From positions 1,798,001 to 1,862,000 of the forward strand of contig OX596346.1 in assembly GCA_951394405.1 (NCBI GenBank): a stretch of 64,000 nucleotides of DNA. Direction: 5' to 3'. Both the position numbers and the translations under genes were made by a program. The stretch comes from Coprinellus micaceus (lineage: Eukaryota > Basidiomycota > Agaricomycetes > Agaricales > Psathyrellaceae). Position 1 is the first letter of the stretch. Each line of letters begins with the position of its first letter. Below, piece by piece: positions 54,010 to 64,000 of this stretch. The notes beneath the pieces are model-generated. The model made no database searches and was not told the DNA's origin. It worked only from the letters and a program-made list of their open reading frames with translations.

Positions 54010-55396
54010 ATGTCACAGCCTGACAGCACTCCGAGACCGACAATCGCAAAGACAACTCAGCAAACTGTGGTCATCGTCGGTGGAGGCTACGCTGGGACCA
54101 TCGCGTTTAACCAACTCTCGCGACGGCTCGACAAGGACACAAAACTCGTGCTCGTCACAGCACGTCCCTACTTCGTCCACCTGCCTGCTGCTGCGCGTCT
54201 TGTCATCAGCAAGAGCGAAGTCACCGAACGGGGCTTTGTGGACAAGGTCTTGTGGGCCCACACCTCGAGATTCAATGGAGGGAATAGACGGACGGTGTAT
54301 GGCAAGGTGGTGGGCATCACGGACGGGGTAGGGGAGAAGTATGTGACGCTGGAGAGCGGGGAGAAGGTCGACTATACGTATTTGGTCTTGGCGCCAGGTA
54401 GTCGTTGGGAAGGGCCGCTAGACTTCCCCGATACCAAGGAAGAAACTGTAAAGCGGTTGCATGAGTGGTATGAGAAGTTTGAGAACGCGAAGGATATTGT
54501 TTTGGTCGGTGGAGGCGGAATAGCGTTCGGTATGTTGACTTCGTCTCGCATCTGCACTGCTATTAACCTTTCATCACAGAATATGCCGGCGAGTTCAAGG
54601 ACGAGTGGCCTGTCTGTTCATATTCTCTTCCCGTGATTGCACACCAGACTGACTCACACTTCTGCAGGACAAGAACATCACAGTAGTCCACAGTAGAGAC
54701 TTGTTGTTGAATGAAGCGTATCCTGACCGCTGGCGAAGGCAGGTTGTCGCCAGTCTGGAGAAGCGAGGTGTCAACGTCATCTTGGGAGACAGGATCGAAA
54801 GCCTGGAAGCCAAAGATGGCAAGGTGACTACCCTTTCAGGCAAGGAGATCGTTGCAGACCTTGTGGTATGTGTCACCCTCCCGGCGTATTTATTTATCGC
54901 TGACGTTGCTCGCCAATTACTGCCAGATCCCCACTCGTGGCCCACGTCCCAACACCGAGTTCATCTCATCGTCCTTGGGCTCCGAAACCGTAACCTCGGA
55001 CGGCCATGTCAAGGTTAAACCAACGTTGCAACTCGTCAATCATCCCCACATCTTCGCTGCGGGTGACATCGTCGACCGGAAAGAGCAGCACTCTGCGAGG
55101 AAGGCTGTTGGGCACGCCATGGCAATTATCCAGAACGTCTTGACACTGCTGGCAAACCCCTCCACAAATGGGTTGAGGACGTACACTGGGAGACCAGAGA
55201 GCCTGACGTTGACGAACGGAAGGGTACGCTGAATCGTCCTTGCATAGCGACAACAGAATGCTGATCCCGGCTTTAGGATGGCGGAACCACTTATATTGGA
55301 CGACTTTGGGGGCTGACCTTTGGGGATTGGGTAACGAGTCGCAAGGGGTCCAAGCATCTCTATGTCCCAATGGTCAAGAGGAGGATGAACTTGTAA
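54010..55396 (+). CDS. AIFM2/AMID-like FAD-dependent oxidoreductase, copy 1
   Basis: A pyridine-nucleotide-disulphide-type flavoprotein resembling apoptosis-inducing factor 2 (AMID/FSP1), which oxidises NAD(P)H and passes electrons to quinones. Exons 54010-54529, 54580-54611, 54668-54865, 54927-55223 and 55277-55396 give 388 residues. The FAD site is VVIVGGGYAG near residue 21. The NAD(P)H site VLVGGGGIAFEYAGE is split by the intron that creates the 32-nt exon 2. TYLVLAPGSRWEGP and the second FAD contact HIFAAGDIVD are conserved. The C-terminal exon (DGGTTYIGRLWG...) is the family end block. No N-terminal membrane helix or mitochondrial presequence is evident. It is the left member of a tandem pair. 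The role in the cell, respiratory bypass or redox control, is inferred. Confidence 0.88.
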
Positions 55397-55879
55397 ATTG
55401 GGGAGCCTGATTCTACCTGACCTACGCAATTCCTTTCCATTTACATCATGGCGCAACTCTGCACGATCTCTGGTTCTACCCAAGATTCCTGATATCTTTG
55501 GGGAAAGTGGCGTACATATGGATACCCTGGTCACTTTGGATTCAAGGCCACGTACGTCAACATCCCTTTTCGGCAAGACGTCCCTAGAATTAAATCCATC
55601 GTTCAGTATATCTCGTAACGCGACTGTGCTTTGACTGTGCCCGCAGAAGGTGTGTAGCACAATACAGGTTGTGTCCTTCCTCATAGGCCTTTACAGCCAA
55701 TGAACATCCAGCTACGGGGGTTATACGGACCTTCCAGGCCCAGACTTCCAAGCAAAAATCATGGGCTGATGCTGCGCAAGCGCCGACGGTGGCGCGTGTG
55801 GACGGCAACCCGGCATCAGTCCCTGGATCTTATCAGATAAAAAACATGGGACCAGAGTCTTGGAAATTCAACCCCCAAC
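55397..55879. other. Spacer between AIFM2-like copies
   Basis: About 480 bases with the 3' UTR of copy 1 and the promoter of copy 2. A TATCAGATAAAAAA stretch near 55831-55844 is a possible TATA-like region, about 40-50 bases before the copy 2 start. Confidence 0.4.
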
Positions 55880-57238
55880 ATGTCGTCCCCTTCTTCTCCG
55901 AACAGCCCTCAACGCACCATCGTCATCGTTGGTGCAGGCTTCGCCGGCGTCCCCATCTTCAACGAACTCCAAAAGACCCTCGATGCCAACACCAAACTCG
56001 TGCTCATCAACCCTCGTTCCCATGTTATTCACCTTCCAGCAGCATGCCGCCTGATCGTGACCCCGGACGCGGACTACGTCGACAAGGTCTTGTTGCCTTT
56101 CACCGACAGATTTAACGACGAGGGACGAACCCGGACTATCATAGACAAAGTTGCGACGATTACCAACAACGATAAGGAGCGCTATGTGACTCTGGAGAGT
56201 GGGGAACGGATCGACTACACGTACCTCGTGCTCGCACCCGGGAGTTTGTGGGAAGGCCCGCTTGATTTTCCGAAGACGCGAGAGGAGACGGTGAAGAAGT
56301 TGAGGGAGTGGCAGGACAAGTTTGAGAAGGCTCAGAATATTGTTCTTGTTGGAGGCGGAGGGATTTCGTTTGGTATGTCGTCGCTGGCTCCCGTTCAGCA
56401 AAACTCTGAGCCGTTTGCTTTGACTCAGAATATGCGGGAGAGTTCCGGGATGACTTCCCAGTACGTTCCGTTCATCTTTTCGTCCGATCACAGCTCAACC
56501 CGTTCTCGCTAGACGAAGAATATAACGGTAGTTCACAGCAGACAACTCCTCCTCAACGATGTTTACCCTGACCGCTGGCGGAGGATGGTGAACGAGAGCC
56601 TCCTTAAACGAGGTGTCAACCTCGTTCTTGGAGAACGAATCGATGACGTCGAGCCCAAAGATGGCAAACTGACCACCCGTTCTGGGAAGGAAATCCCTGC
56701 CGATCTCGTTGTACGTATTTTCCCCAACTCCTTCCCCACATGGCGTCGTAACCCACCTGGTATAGATACCCACCCGAGGCCCACGTCCCAACACTGATTT
56801 CATCGCGTCTTCTCTCGGTCCCGACGTCTTGACAGAATCAGGACACATTAAAGTCAAGCCGACAATGCAGCTGCCTGACTATCCGCACATCTTCGCCGCC
56901 GGTGACGCTATCTACTGGGAAGAGCAGAAGTCTGCGAGGAAGGCATACCCGCATGCTCGTGTAGTTTGGGCGAATATCCGAGCTTTGCTGGCCAACCCGA
57001 CTGCGACGGGTTTGAGCACGTACCGTGGGGTGCCCGAGGCGTTGCCTTTGACTAACGGCAAGGTGCGTGCCTTTCTACTCTGATTTCGAGAGTATCGGGA
57101 CTGACCCAGGCTGTGCAGAATGGAGGAACCACATATTGGGGTATCCTATGGGGCATCACATTTGGGAATTGGTTCACCGCGTTCTTCGCTTCGAAGAACC
57201 TGTACATCCCTGGAGTCAACCGGATGCTGAACCTTTAG
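55880..57238 (+). CDS. AIFM2/AMID-like FAD-dependent oxidoreductase, copy 2
   Basis: Tandem paralogue of the preceding gene. Exons 55880-56372, 56429-56460, 56513-56710, 56766-57062 and 57119-57238 give 379 residues. Exons 2 to 5 have exactly the same lengths as in copy 1 (32, 198, 297, 120 nt), showing direct duplication. FAD motif IVIVGAGFAG, NAD motif VLVGGGGISFEYAGE, PTRGPRPNTDF and HIFAAGDAIY are present. The C-terminal exon (NGGTTYWGILWGITFGN) is more hydrophobic than in copy 1 and ends VNRMLNL. The N-terminus is nine residues shorter than in copy 1. Both copies look functional; the divergence of the last exon suggests different membrane contacts or partners. Confidence 0.88.
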
Positions 57239-57378
57239 ACCCTCCCCAGCCTTCCACTGCGTTATGTATCGACTTTTCTTTCATTTCCTGGTCTCCCTGC
57301 ATCATAGGTATTTGCGGTTTAGGTGCTTAATGACATCTTCCCCCTCAACGTTACAGCGACACGACGTGGATGAGGTGT

Positions 57379-57950
57379 CTACAGGGTACCGTGTTCTTCC
57401 AAGACCTGTTCAGCATGCTGTTTCGCGCCTTCCGACGTCCTAGGGTCGACACAAAAATACGCGTCAGCTCTTCGCATCCAACGCATGTGAGTGACAGTGA
57501 GGAACGCACTGGCTAACGTGGCTTTATATCCACCTAGAACATGATTCGACATCTCTCCACCCTCCTCCGGCGCGTTGCTCTCAGCAACAAGCTGCTTCGT
57601 CGTCTCTCTCACAGACTCCTCCATATCGACCACTGTGTTATCTTCGAGTCTGAGTCTTGATGTCAGATAACTGGCCTCCTTCTGGAGATGAAAGCGGCGA
57701 AAAACCAGGGACTCACGTTTCAAGAATATCTTGGGCGCACTCCTTAGGTTATGCGCAGGCACGTCAACCGCCGAGGCTATGTCACTTGGAAGTTCCGCGC
57801 CCATTTCCTGCAAACGCTGAATATCGCGCTCCTTGGCCTCGTGGGAGACGAAGTTGGGGTTGTGGATAGCGGCTTTGAGACCGCGTATGACGTTGTCTGG
57901 GTTGGGGTCTACGGGTGCGACGCGGTGTGATGAGACGACGAAGGTGAGCA
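57379..57950 (-). CDS. CON-6-like conidiation protein, start unresolved
   Basis: The frame encodes two copies of the short CON-6 motif: NPDNVIRGLKAAIHNPN followed by SHEAKERDIQRLQEMG, and SNHVLGGYKATLA followed by SEGAKQHAEQVLEEHG. CON-6 proteins are small, hydrophilic fungal proteins made in conidiation or starvation; the molecular role is not known. The first motif is preceded by a hydrophobic, signal-like stretch (LAFGFWSLLTFVVSSH), unusual for CON-6. No ATG opens this frame: the nearest upstream ATG (57984-57986) is in another frame, so either an upstream exon is missing from my model or the start has a small lesion. Short introns may lie in the linker (donor GTGAGT near 57715) and just after the second GGYKATLA (donor GTGCG near 57512); both boundaries are unsettled. 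Coordinates mark the open region only. Confidence 0.55.
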
Positions 57951-58079
57951 GAGACCAAAAGCCAAAAGCTAGGACCCGCGCGACATAGTGTTTAGCTCAA
58001 GCTCAGAATCGCCGGTCGTGAGTGTGCTGGCTGTGCGTATTCGGTCGATGGGTTGGGAAGGACGACGGCTCCAGCTCCG

Positions 58080-58753
58080 ACCTTTATGTATTTGCGTCAT
58101 TGGAACCCTGGCGCTGCGTGTTTGCTGGGTCAGCATCTCAATTGGTGGGGACTGTACAACAGACTCCACCCTTGACGATGGATTGTGGCGCAGACAAGGT
58201 CTGCCGCTGGCCCTTCCGGATAACCACCCACTCGGACGCAACCGAGAATCTACCATGCCTCCAAGAAACATCGACTGGGAGAGTTGGACGTAGTCCAAAA
58301 GGGTTCTCGTCCGTTGTAACAATGTACAGACGCTTCTGGTCAGCACAATGAGCTATCACTGCGTCTAGTGCGGCCACTAAGAGTAATCGCGATAGAATTC
58401 AGAGTTAGCTAATGCCAGAATTTTAGCAGGGTCCCCCTCGGCTTCGAGAAGAAGGATCAATCATTCGGTTTTGGGTTGGCGAATCCCATTTGGCATGAGG
58501 TACAAACACCACAGTACAGGTTAAGCCTTTGACTGATGATGTAATGCCATTCGGCGCTTATATCATCCCCTATCTCCCCTCCTCTATGCGAAGCGCCAAG
58601 CGCCAGCTCGAATCCCGCTTTTAGTGTGCGTCGCCCAGGGACGATATATTTCTTCATAGGAAATTTCTCATGATACTGGCGTCCAGAGATGCTCGGGGGT
58701 GCGAAGTCGATCTGCAAGTCATCCACTGATAAGCGCCCACGTTCCTTGGCCAT
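58080..58753 (-). CDS. Doubtful two- or three-exon hypothetical gene
   Basis: A plausible minus-strand gene with no recognised family. Exon 1 could run from the ATG at 58751-58753 (MAKERGRLSVDDLQIDFAPP) to a GTGTTT donor near 58508. The intron contains a good branch site (GCTAAC) and ends in TTACTCTTAG. Exon 2 then continues in phase with VAALDAVIAHCADQKRLYIV and later SVASEWVVIRKGQRQTL. A further donor (GTCTGC near 58202) may lead to a short last exon near 58110. The spliced reading is coherent and has ordinary composition, but there is no domain, signal peptide or membrane helix to test it. It lies just upstream of the CON-6-like gene on the same strand, so it could also contribute to that gene's missing 5' end. 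Confidence 0.35.
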
Positions 58754-61566
58754 CATGGTATCAGGAGCCAGCACCTACCTCATTGAGCACCCTCATTTAG
58801 AACAGCTCCAGACTACTGAATAATGAAGACTACAATGCGACATGCGCACAGTGAGTGCTGACGAGAAGGTTTTCCGGTGTCCGGACGTGGGTACGTCCAA
58901 ATGGCCTACCCGGGTGCTTCCACCCTCGTTTGTGGATCAGGATGTAGAGAGGGAAATGAGACCTGTCGTATTTCTTTTCTTTGGAAGTCATGACGCTGGA
59001 GTAAGCCGACAATGGAAGGTGGGAGAGAATGACTTGGTCGTCCAACCGAAAGAGGCTTGCATCGGGCCATGCGGATGTTCCATATGCTAGTCATCTCAGG
59101 GAGCCATCTGTTATGTACTATGGTCTATAGGTCCGAGCTTTCCCAGAGCGATTGCGCTTAGTTTCGGCGGGCACCCTACAGTGTATGGTACAGACACCTT
59201 GCCTTGTTAAAAGTCGTTGGAGCTTCCAGTACTCAGTTCACCTGGGTCACCCTTCGCGGGTTCATTTCTCAGGGGCCGTAAACGGAGTTCAGATTGGGAG
59301 AAATTAAACTACGCTGTACATATTACCGTGGAGTTCATATCAAATGGGTGACACCAGACGGCAGTGAGTGAGAGCCGGCGGCGTGTCTAACGTATGTGGA
59401 ATTAAGGCGGTGGTTCAGGCGTGCTCGAAGGGGGATCAACTGTGGTTGTTCCCCTACTAGTGGCACCCCAGGTATTTCAGCGGTCCGCTGTGCCTTACTA
59501 CCGCCATTTCGAACACAGAATCTGATCGCGTTAAATAGTGAAATGGAGGTTTGGCAACTAAACTCTGTATCATAGCACAAGTAGCGCTGGTTCTGACTCT
59601 TCACATAGAGGAAACGGCGCTCTCGGGTGAGTGGCTCACCAGCGACGAGCCCAAAACAAGTCAATGGCCTGTTCCTCGGTCACCCTCAATGAACCCGAGT
59701 GATGGGGAGAACTATGGCGACTGCGTTCCCTTGATTTCAGGCTCCGAGAGATATGAACTGCTCGTTTTTCTCTTGATTTAATTTATGAACACGTTTAGGG
59801 CTTCTCCTACGATGGTCATCACAGACCTGAATTACCCAGTAGCTTGCTCTTCTTTCGACGGCAACGTGTACATATTGGGAATTTGGGTATCTGGTTTCTC
59901 TGACGCTGTCCTCTTGGGGTTACCCTAGTTTCCCGTGTGTCTGGAAGTCAGTGGTCTCGGCGCTACATCAGGCCACGTTGAGAGGAAGAAATCGGAGAGA
60001 GTTGTAGGCTCACTCGATGAATTCATAAATGCACGGAGTTCTTCACTCTCGGCAGTCAGTGTGGATAGTATGATCGGATTGTGAAGTTTACCTTGCGCCA
60101 GTCAGGGGGATTCGAGGATTTGGTATGCTCAGCATCACACAACCCGTTGAACGGGAGCACCCTTACGTCGACACAGCATTGCTGTAAACGTTATATTATG
60201 AACACTCTAAGGCTACCGCGTTTACCTGAAAAACGCACCCTTTTGTGGGGCTTCACAAGAACTTCGTCGTTCCATGTCTTCTAAGAGTCGATGTGGAACG
60301 GGTTAATTGGGACCTGAGTGACGGTCACTGTGGTGGCAATAGCCCTGATCAGATCAACTGGCTACTCGTCCATTTTTTTGGCCCAATTGGGCGCTCGCGA
60401 CTTTGTTTGTGAATTGAAGGTCACTGCTCCGTTACTTGGGCTCCGTACAGCTCGAATGGGTAGCGGGGCAGCTGTCCGCACCAGTAGTGACGCAAAATGG
60501 GGAGATCCAAAGGACAAAGGCCCTGTTCTAGGGAAGTGAGATAGCGGGCGCTTGCAGCCCCACCGGGATCCGATATCAGCTTTGGCGACAGAAATATCAA
60601 TAGCATCGGCTCTAGCCTAATGCAGCACGGGCGTTGTCACTTGGGAGTTACTCGAGAGGCCTGGGCGGGGTCTAGGGTATTGCGCAAATGAGACACGAAT
60701 ATGGAAGAATCCCTGGCGGGTCACAGCACCTCTACCACCGTGCAAGCGGCTACGTCTGGGCTCAGTTCAAAATAGGCGTACATAGTTCGAGTCTTCCACC
60801 ACTCCCCAAATACTGTATTGAGGCGCGTGTGGGACCTGTGTGAACATCTGAAGCGATGCTGCATACAAGCGATTGGAGGAATCCGCGATCTGTGGTGCCC
60901 ACCCAACCTCTTCGAAATGAGCCCTTACCTCTAGGAATCACAGACTTGGGCTTCGCAAATGATCTGTGTGAATTCATCTTCAGGGGACATGAGGCACGCC
61001 CACTGGCAAAAGTAGTACCATGGTGGGTCGCTGCCAGACCCTCAAATGACACGAATCAGGTTCTACCTCACGACGCTTCGGGGAATGGTGAAAAGGTTAC
61101 ATTGTCATTAGTCCAATATCGTGACTTCGTTGGGTCTGGAAACGGCCTGCTATTTCGCTGTCGCTCCCAAGTATATATGTATCGAGTTTCGTGGTGAGTC
61201 GTGTGTGAAGGACTTATGTATAATCATATGAACGCTAGTATGCGATCGATCGCGTTTCTGGGCGGTAAGTTGAAACTGAGCGTGGCGAGCAGGGATTGCA
61301 TTCTCCAGAGAGCGTGGCCGTAAATTAATATCCGCAGCGTTACAAATCGGAGGTGCAGTCGCCCAAAGCCTCCTCAATCTGGGGGGGATACGATGGGCAT
61401 GACTTCTGTGTGAAGGTTTGGCTTATTTCACGAATGTGGGTCGGCAAGTCGAGAAACCGTCACACGAGACGAGAGCGTTTATAAGCCATGCTACAGCCCT
61501 CCCCCTGCATTAGCTCACAGAAACCCTTCCCTGCAATCATACCCTCTCGCCCATTACTATCCTCCA
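58754..61566. other. 2.8-kb region without recognisable genes
   Basis: Neither strand shows a protein motif, RNA gene or transposon signature that I can recognise. The last about 70 bases before 61567 (pyrimidine-rich, with TATAAG near 61481) look like the promoter and leader of the next gene. Confidence 0.4.
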
Positions 61567-62713
61567 ATGTCTTTTGCCACCTTCATATCCCCCAACTTGA
61601 GCGCGACCCAGACCAGCGCTGTATCTCCTGTTGACTTGGCGATCCCCCAAGAGGATATCCAAATCAACGTGGGCAGTTTGACCTGTCCAGATACCGCTGT
61701 CAATCGCTTCATGGGAGTCTACCGAGGCCAGCCAGCCCAGTTCGTGGAGAAACGCCCGCTCCACAGCCATACCCAGGCGGTTACTGATGTTGGTGCCGTA
61801 CGTAGCACCCCATCTATTTTACCGGTCCATCAGTGAGGCTTGGTCAAACGGCTCACCGAGGTTTCTATTTGTAGGCTGCGAGGAGCGAGGCGATTATCCG
61901 CCAAATTCACCAAACGCCAAGTCACGTCCCAGCGGCTGGGGTCTGCCAGATGGACTCGGCTGTTGGAAGCAGGGTCTTCCTCGTCGAGGCACCTTACAAC
62001 TACACGGGGCTCCAGGAATCCGTGACCGTCAACTCGGGTGCTAACACACCATTGCTGGTGAGCGAATCTTTCCCCCAAACGTCCTGTCCGACGCTGGCTC
62101 AGCCGCAATGCGCACCGTTTCGTAGTTTAAGCAAGCTGTAGAAATCGTCGAGGATCTCCACGCCAAGGGCCTGGTCCATGGATCGATTGGCGCCAAAGCC
62201 TTCGTCGTCGACCCTTCCGGAAATCTATGCCTCGCTTCGTTCGAGAACATACGTGTTGAGGACCCCAATGTGTCGTTCTTCCCTCGTGGAGACCGGTCCG
62301 TTGGTGCGATGGCCATTATGGCCCCCGAGCTGCTACGGTCCCTTGCAACCGATGGGGTCGCGAGTCTCTCCAGGGCCACGGACATTTACGCCTTAGGGTG
62401 CTTTGGGTATCAGGTACGAGTCAATCCTCAGCTATTCTGCAAAAACGCTGATTTGAGCTCACCTATCTTCACGCTTGACTGACCGCAGTTGTTCACTGGT
62501 ATCAAGCCCTTTTCAAGGTACATCCATGCGCGCACACCGGCCATCGCCCAGACCCAGCTCATCGCCGAGGTTGTTGATCGTCAAGGGCGCCCCGAGCGAC
62601 CTGAGGGAATAAACGAAGACCTCTGGAGCATGATAGAAGCGTGCTGGGCAGCCGACGCTGCGAACAGGCCCACTGCATCTGTTCTTCTTCAGCGCTTAGC
62701 ATCCCTGGCGTAA
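61567..62713 (+). CDS. Second kinase-fold protein, predicted pseudokinase
   Basis: A 306-residue protein made almost entirely of a kinase-like domain. Exons 61567-61797, 61875-62057, 62132-62413 and 62489-62713; phases close. A GVYRGQ strand in the N-lobe precedes an FVEKR strand. The helix-C region is AIIRQIHQTP. The hinge region reads VFLVEAPYNYTGLQESV. The catalytic loop is HGSIGAKAFVV (His154, Ser156) instead of HRDLKxxN, and the DFG position reads ASF (173-175). The C-lobe is well kept: MAPELL (APE), ATDIYALGCFGYQLFTGIKPF and CWAADAANRPTA with the conserved Arg. It resembles tyrosine-kinase-like domains of Agaricomycetes, but the HRD and DFG aspartates are gone, so it is probably inactive as a kinase. 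It is unrelated in detail to the pseudokinase near 27 kb, which is longer and CMGC-like. Confidence 0.75.
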
Positions 62714-64000
62714 GCTCCCATCGATTGGGCATGATGACATGTCTATCGCCTCTCCACTTACATGCTTGATTTCTACGACCATCCTCTCGTCTCCCTTCTA
62801 TGCGTCCGCCACGCTTTTTTCTTTCTTTCTTTCTTTCTCGTATGTGCGTTTTACACCTGCGTACGTATCCCTATTCGTCAGACATCTTCGTGGGTTTGGA
62901 TGAGTCGCACTCACATTCATGCCTTGCTTCGTTACCATTCCTGTATACGTATCTACGCCATGGCCACTGTCAGTTTGTAATGTAAGTTAGCTATCATCCC
63001 GGTTCAGCTATATTATTAGTATATATGCGTTTACCCTCATTGGATCCATACTGTCATTCTGACAAGGTCTTGGGGTCTTTGCCAATCATGGGTGTCGGTA
63101 CCCGCTCATGCGAGCCTGGGGTACGCAACCGACTTCCTCAGCTGGCTAGTAGCCGGCCCTGTCGCCGTCCTGGTCCCCATATTTCTCCCGTTTCTCGTAC
63201 GTCTTACCTGGGATACTCTGCGCGTGACTCCATTCGCCTTCTACTCCGCAGCCGCCGCGTCATCAAGCGAAATCGGTGATCGATGGGCTAGTAAAGGAGA
63301 TCAAGGCCGGGTAGTCCACCTCCGAGGATAGGCAGGTGGAAAGCTTGGATGCGCCGTTGCGACCAAAGCGGAGGCTGCATCAGCGAACCAACGAGCCTCC
63401 GGGAAGTACGAAGGTGAACGTCTTCCGAGTGCATGAAAAGGTCAGGGTTGCTGCTTGGGCCCAAGGCGCGAGTTCATCTGGGGTTCCTGTGCAACGCGCA
63501 TGCGATCGGAGAGACGAAAGGAAGGTAACGAATTCGACATTGAACACAACGCGCAAGATAAAGGCAAGGTGAAGTAACAAATTTCTCTCCCTAGCCATCC
63601 TAGCTGCGTTCAAGGCGTCACTTTCGTCGGCCATCGCCAGCGAAGACGCCTGGAGTACGGGCCAAGTGAGTTTTGATCCCTTCGGGGGAAAGGTTGGTGT
63701 CCACCAGGGAGGGAAGCCAAAGAACGGGGGACTCGGACTGCGTTGGGACGAGGGGTTTAGGAACTTGGACGTGAATTTGTGGGCGAGCAACATGGGGTGC
63801 GAGTCAGTCTGGGTCAATAGGCTTCTCACTCAAGGCGAGGCAACAATTTTCAACACGCGGCCGCCAGTAAGTGCTCGAAGTACCGCCGATCCTGGCGCTT
63901 GGGCCCGTGGTGCGGTGATGGGCCTCCGAGGGATAGGTAAGGCGGTGGGTGCTGACGTCGGTCGGAAGCGCTGAGGAACCGGAGGGTAAAATCCGTTTGG
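62714..64000. other. Unresolved right end of the window
   Basis: About 1.3 kb. A short CTTT microsatellite (about 62817-62838) lies in the 3' UTR zone of the pseudokinase. Between about 63090 and 63330 a plus-strand frame contains a hydrophobic stretch (SWLVAGPVAVLVPIFLPFLV) that could be a membrane helix. Further open segments at 63340-63570 and 63600-63970 have gene-like texture (for example RWDEGFRNLDVNLW) and possible splice sites (GTAACG near 63523). I could not join them into one model, and the window ends soon after. Confidence 0.3.
62817..62838 (+). repeat. CTTT microsatellite
   Basis: A run of about five CTTT units directly after a T-run, downstream of the second pseudokinase. It is a simple tetranucleotide repeat, useful as a marker only. 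Confidence 0.8.

Noticed and set aside
1..64000. CRISPR arrays, bacterial operons, integrases, attachment sites
   Set aside because: The sequence is eukaryotic (spliceosomal introns, U6 snRNA). No direct-repeat array or recombinase motif was seen.

Overview
The window is nuclear DNA of a filamentous basidiomycete, most likely an Agaricomycete. Almost every gene is split by short introns (about 50-70 nt, GT-AG, with CTAAC/CTGAC-type branch sites), intergenic spacers are short and GC-moderate, and the gene families are fungal: Zn2Cys6 factor, Kre9/KNH-type GPI protein, GT32 glycosyltransferase, wax-synthase-like MBOAT, multi-intron P450, CON-6-like protein and an array of F-box-like paralogues. 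I rebuilt exons by hand from splice consensus plus frame continuity. Names rest on recognised motifs, not on a database search.

Layout. 0.3 kb: U6 snRNA. 2-11 kb: metabolic genes, namely a short secreted tyrosinase, a short-chain dehydrogenase, a small six-cysteine secreted protein, an MBOAT acyltransferase, a small cysteine-containing hypothetical gene and a 12-exon cytochrome P450. 12-15.4 kb: a bHLH factor and the mitochondrial Obg GTPase MTG2. 15.4-19.6 kb: no recognisable gene. 19.6-24.5 kb: a very long Zn2Cys6 regulator. 26.5-28.5 kb: a kinase-fold protein lacking catalytic residues. 29.2-30.1 kb: a Ser/Thr-rich GPI-type surface protein. 32.8-38.7 kb: GT32 glycosyltransferase, cytosolic seryl-tRNA synthetase and a second short-chain dehydrogenase, all on the minus strand.

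39-53.6 kb is a duplication hot spot. Five F-box-like paralogues (three open, two broken) share one two-exon architecture, and two copies of the signal peptidase catalytic subunit SEC11 lie among them. The second SEC11 copy has a one-base lesion just after the catalytic serine codon. A secreted protein of unknown function (DUF8021-like) lies in the same block. 54-57.2 kb: a tandem pair of AIFM2-like FAD oxidoreductases with matching exon lengths. 57.4-62.7 kb: a CON-6-like gene with an unresolved start, a doubtful hypothetical gene, a 2.8-kb stretch without genes and a second catalytically degenerate kinase. The last 1.3 kb is unresolved.

Housekeeping functions (splicing RNA, SerRS, MTG2, SEC11) sit beside fast-evolving accessory families. 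The most notable features are the decaying F-box/SEC11 block, the damaged SEC11 copy, the two pseudokinases and the small six-cysteine secreted protein.
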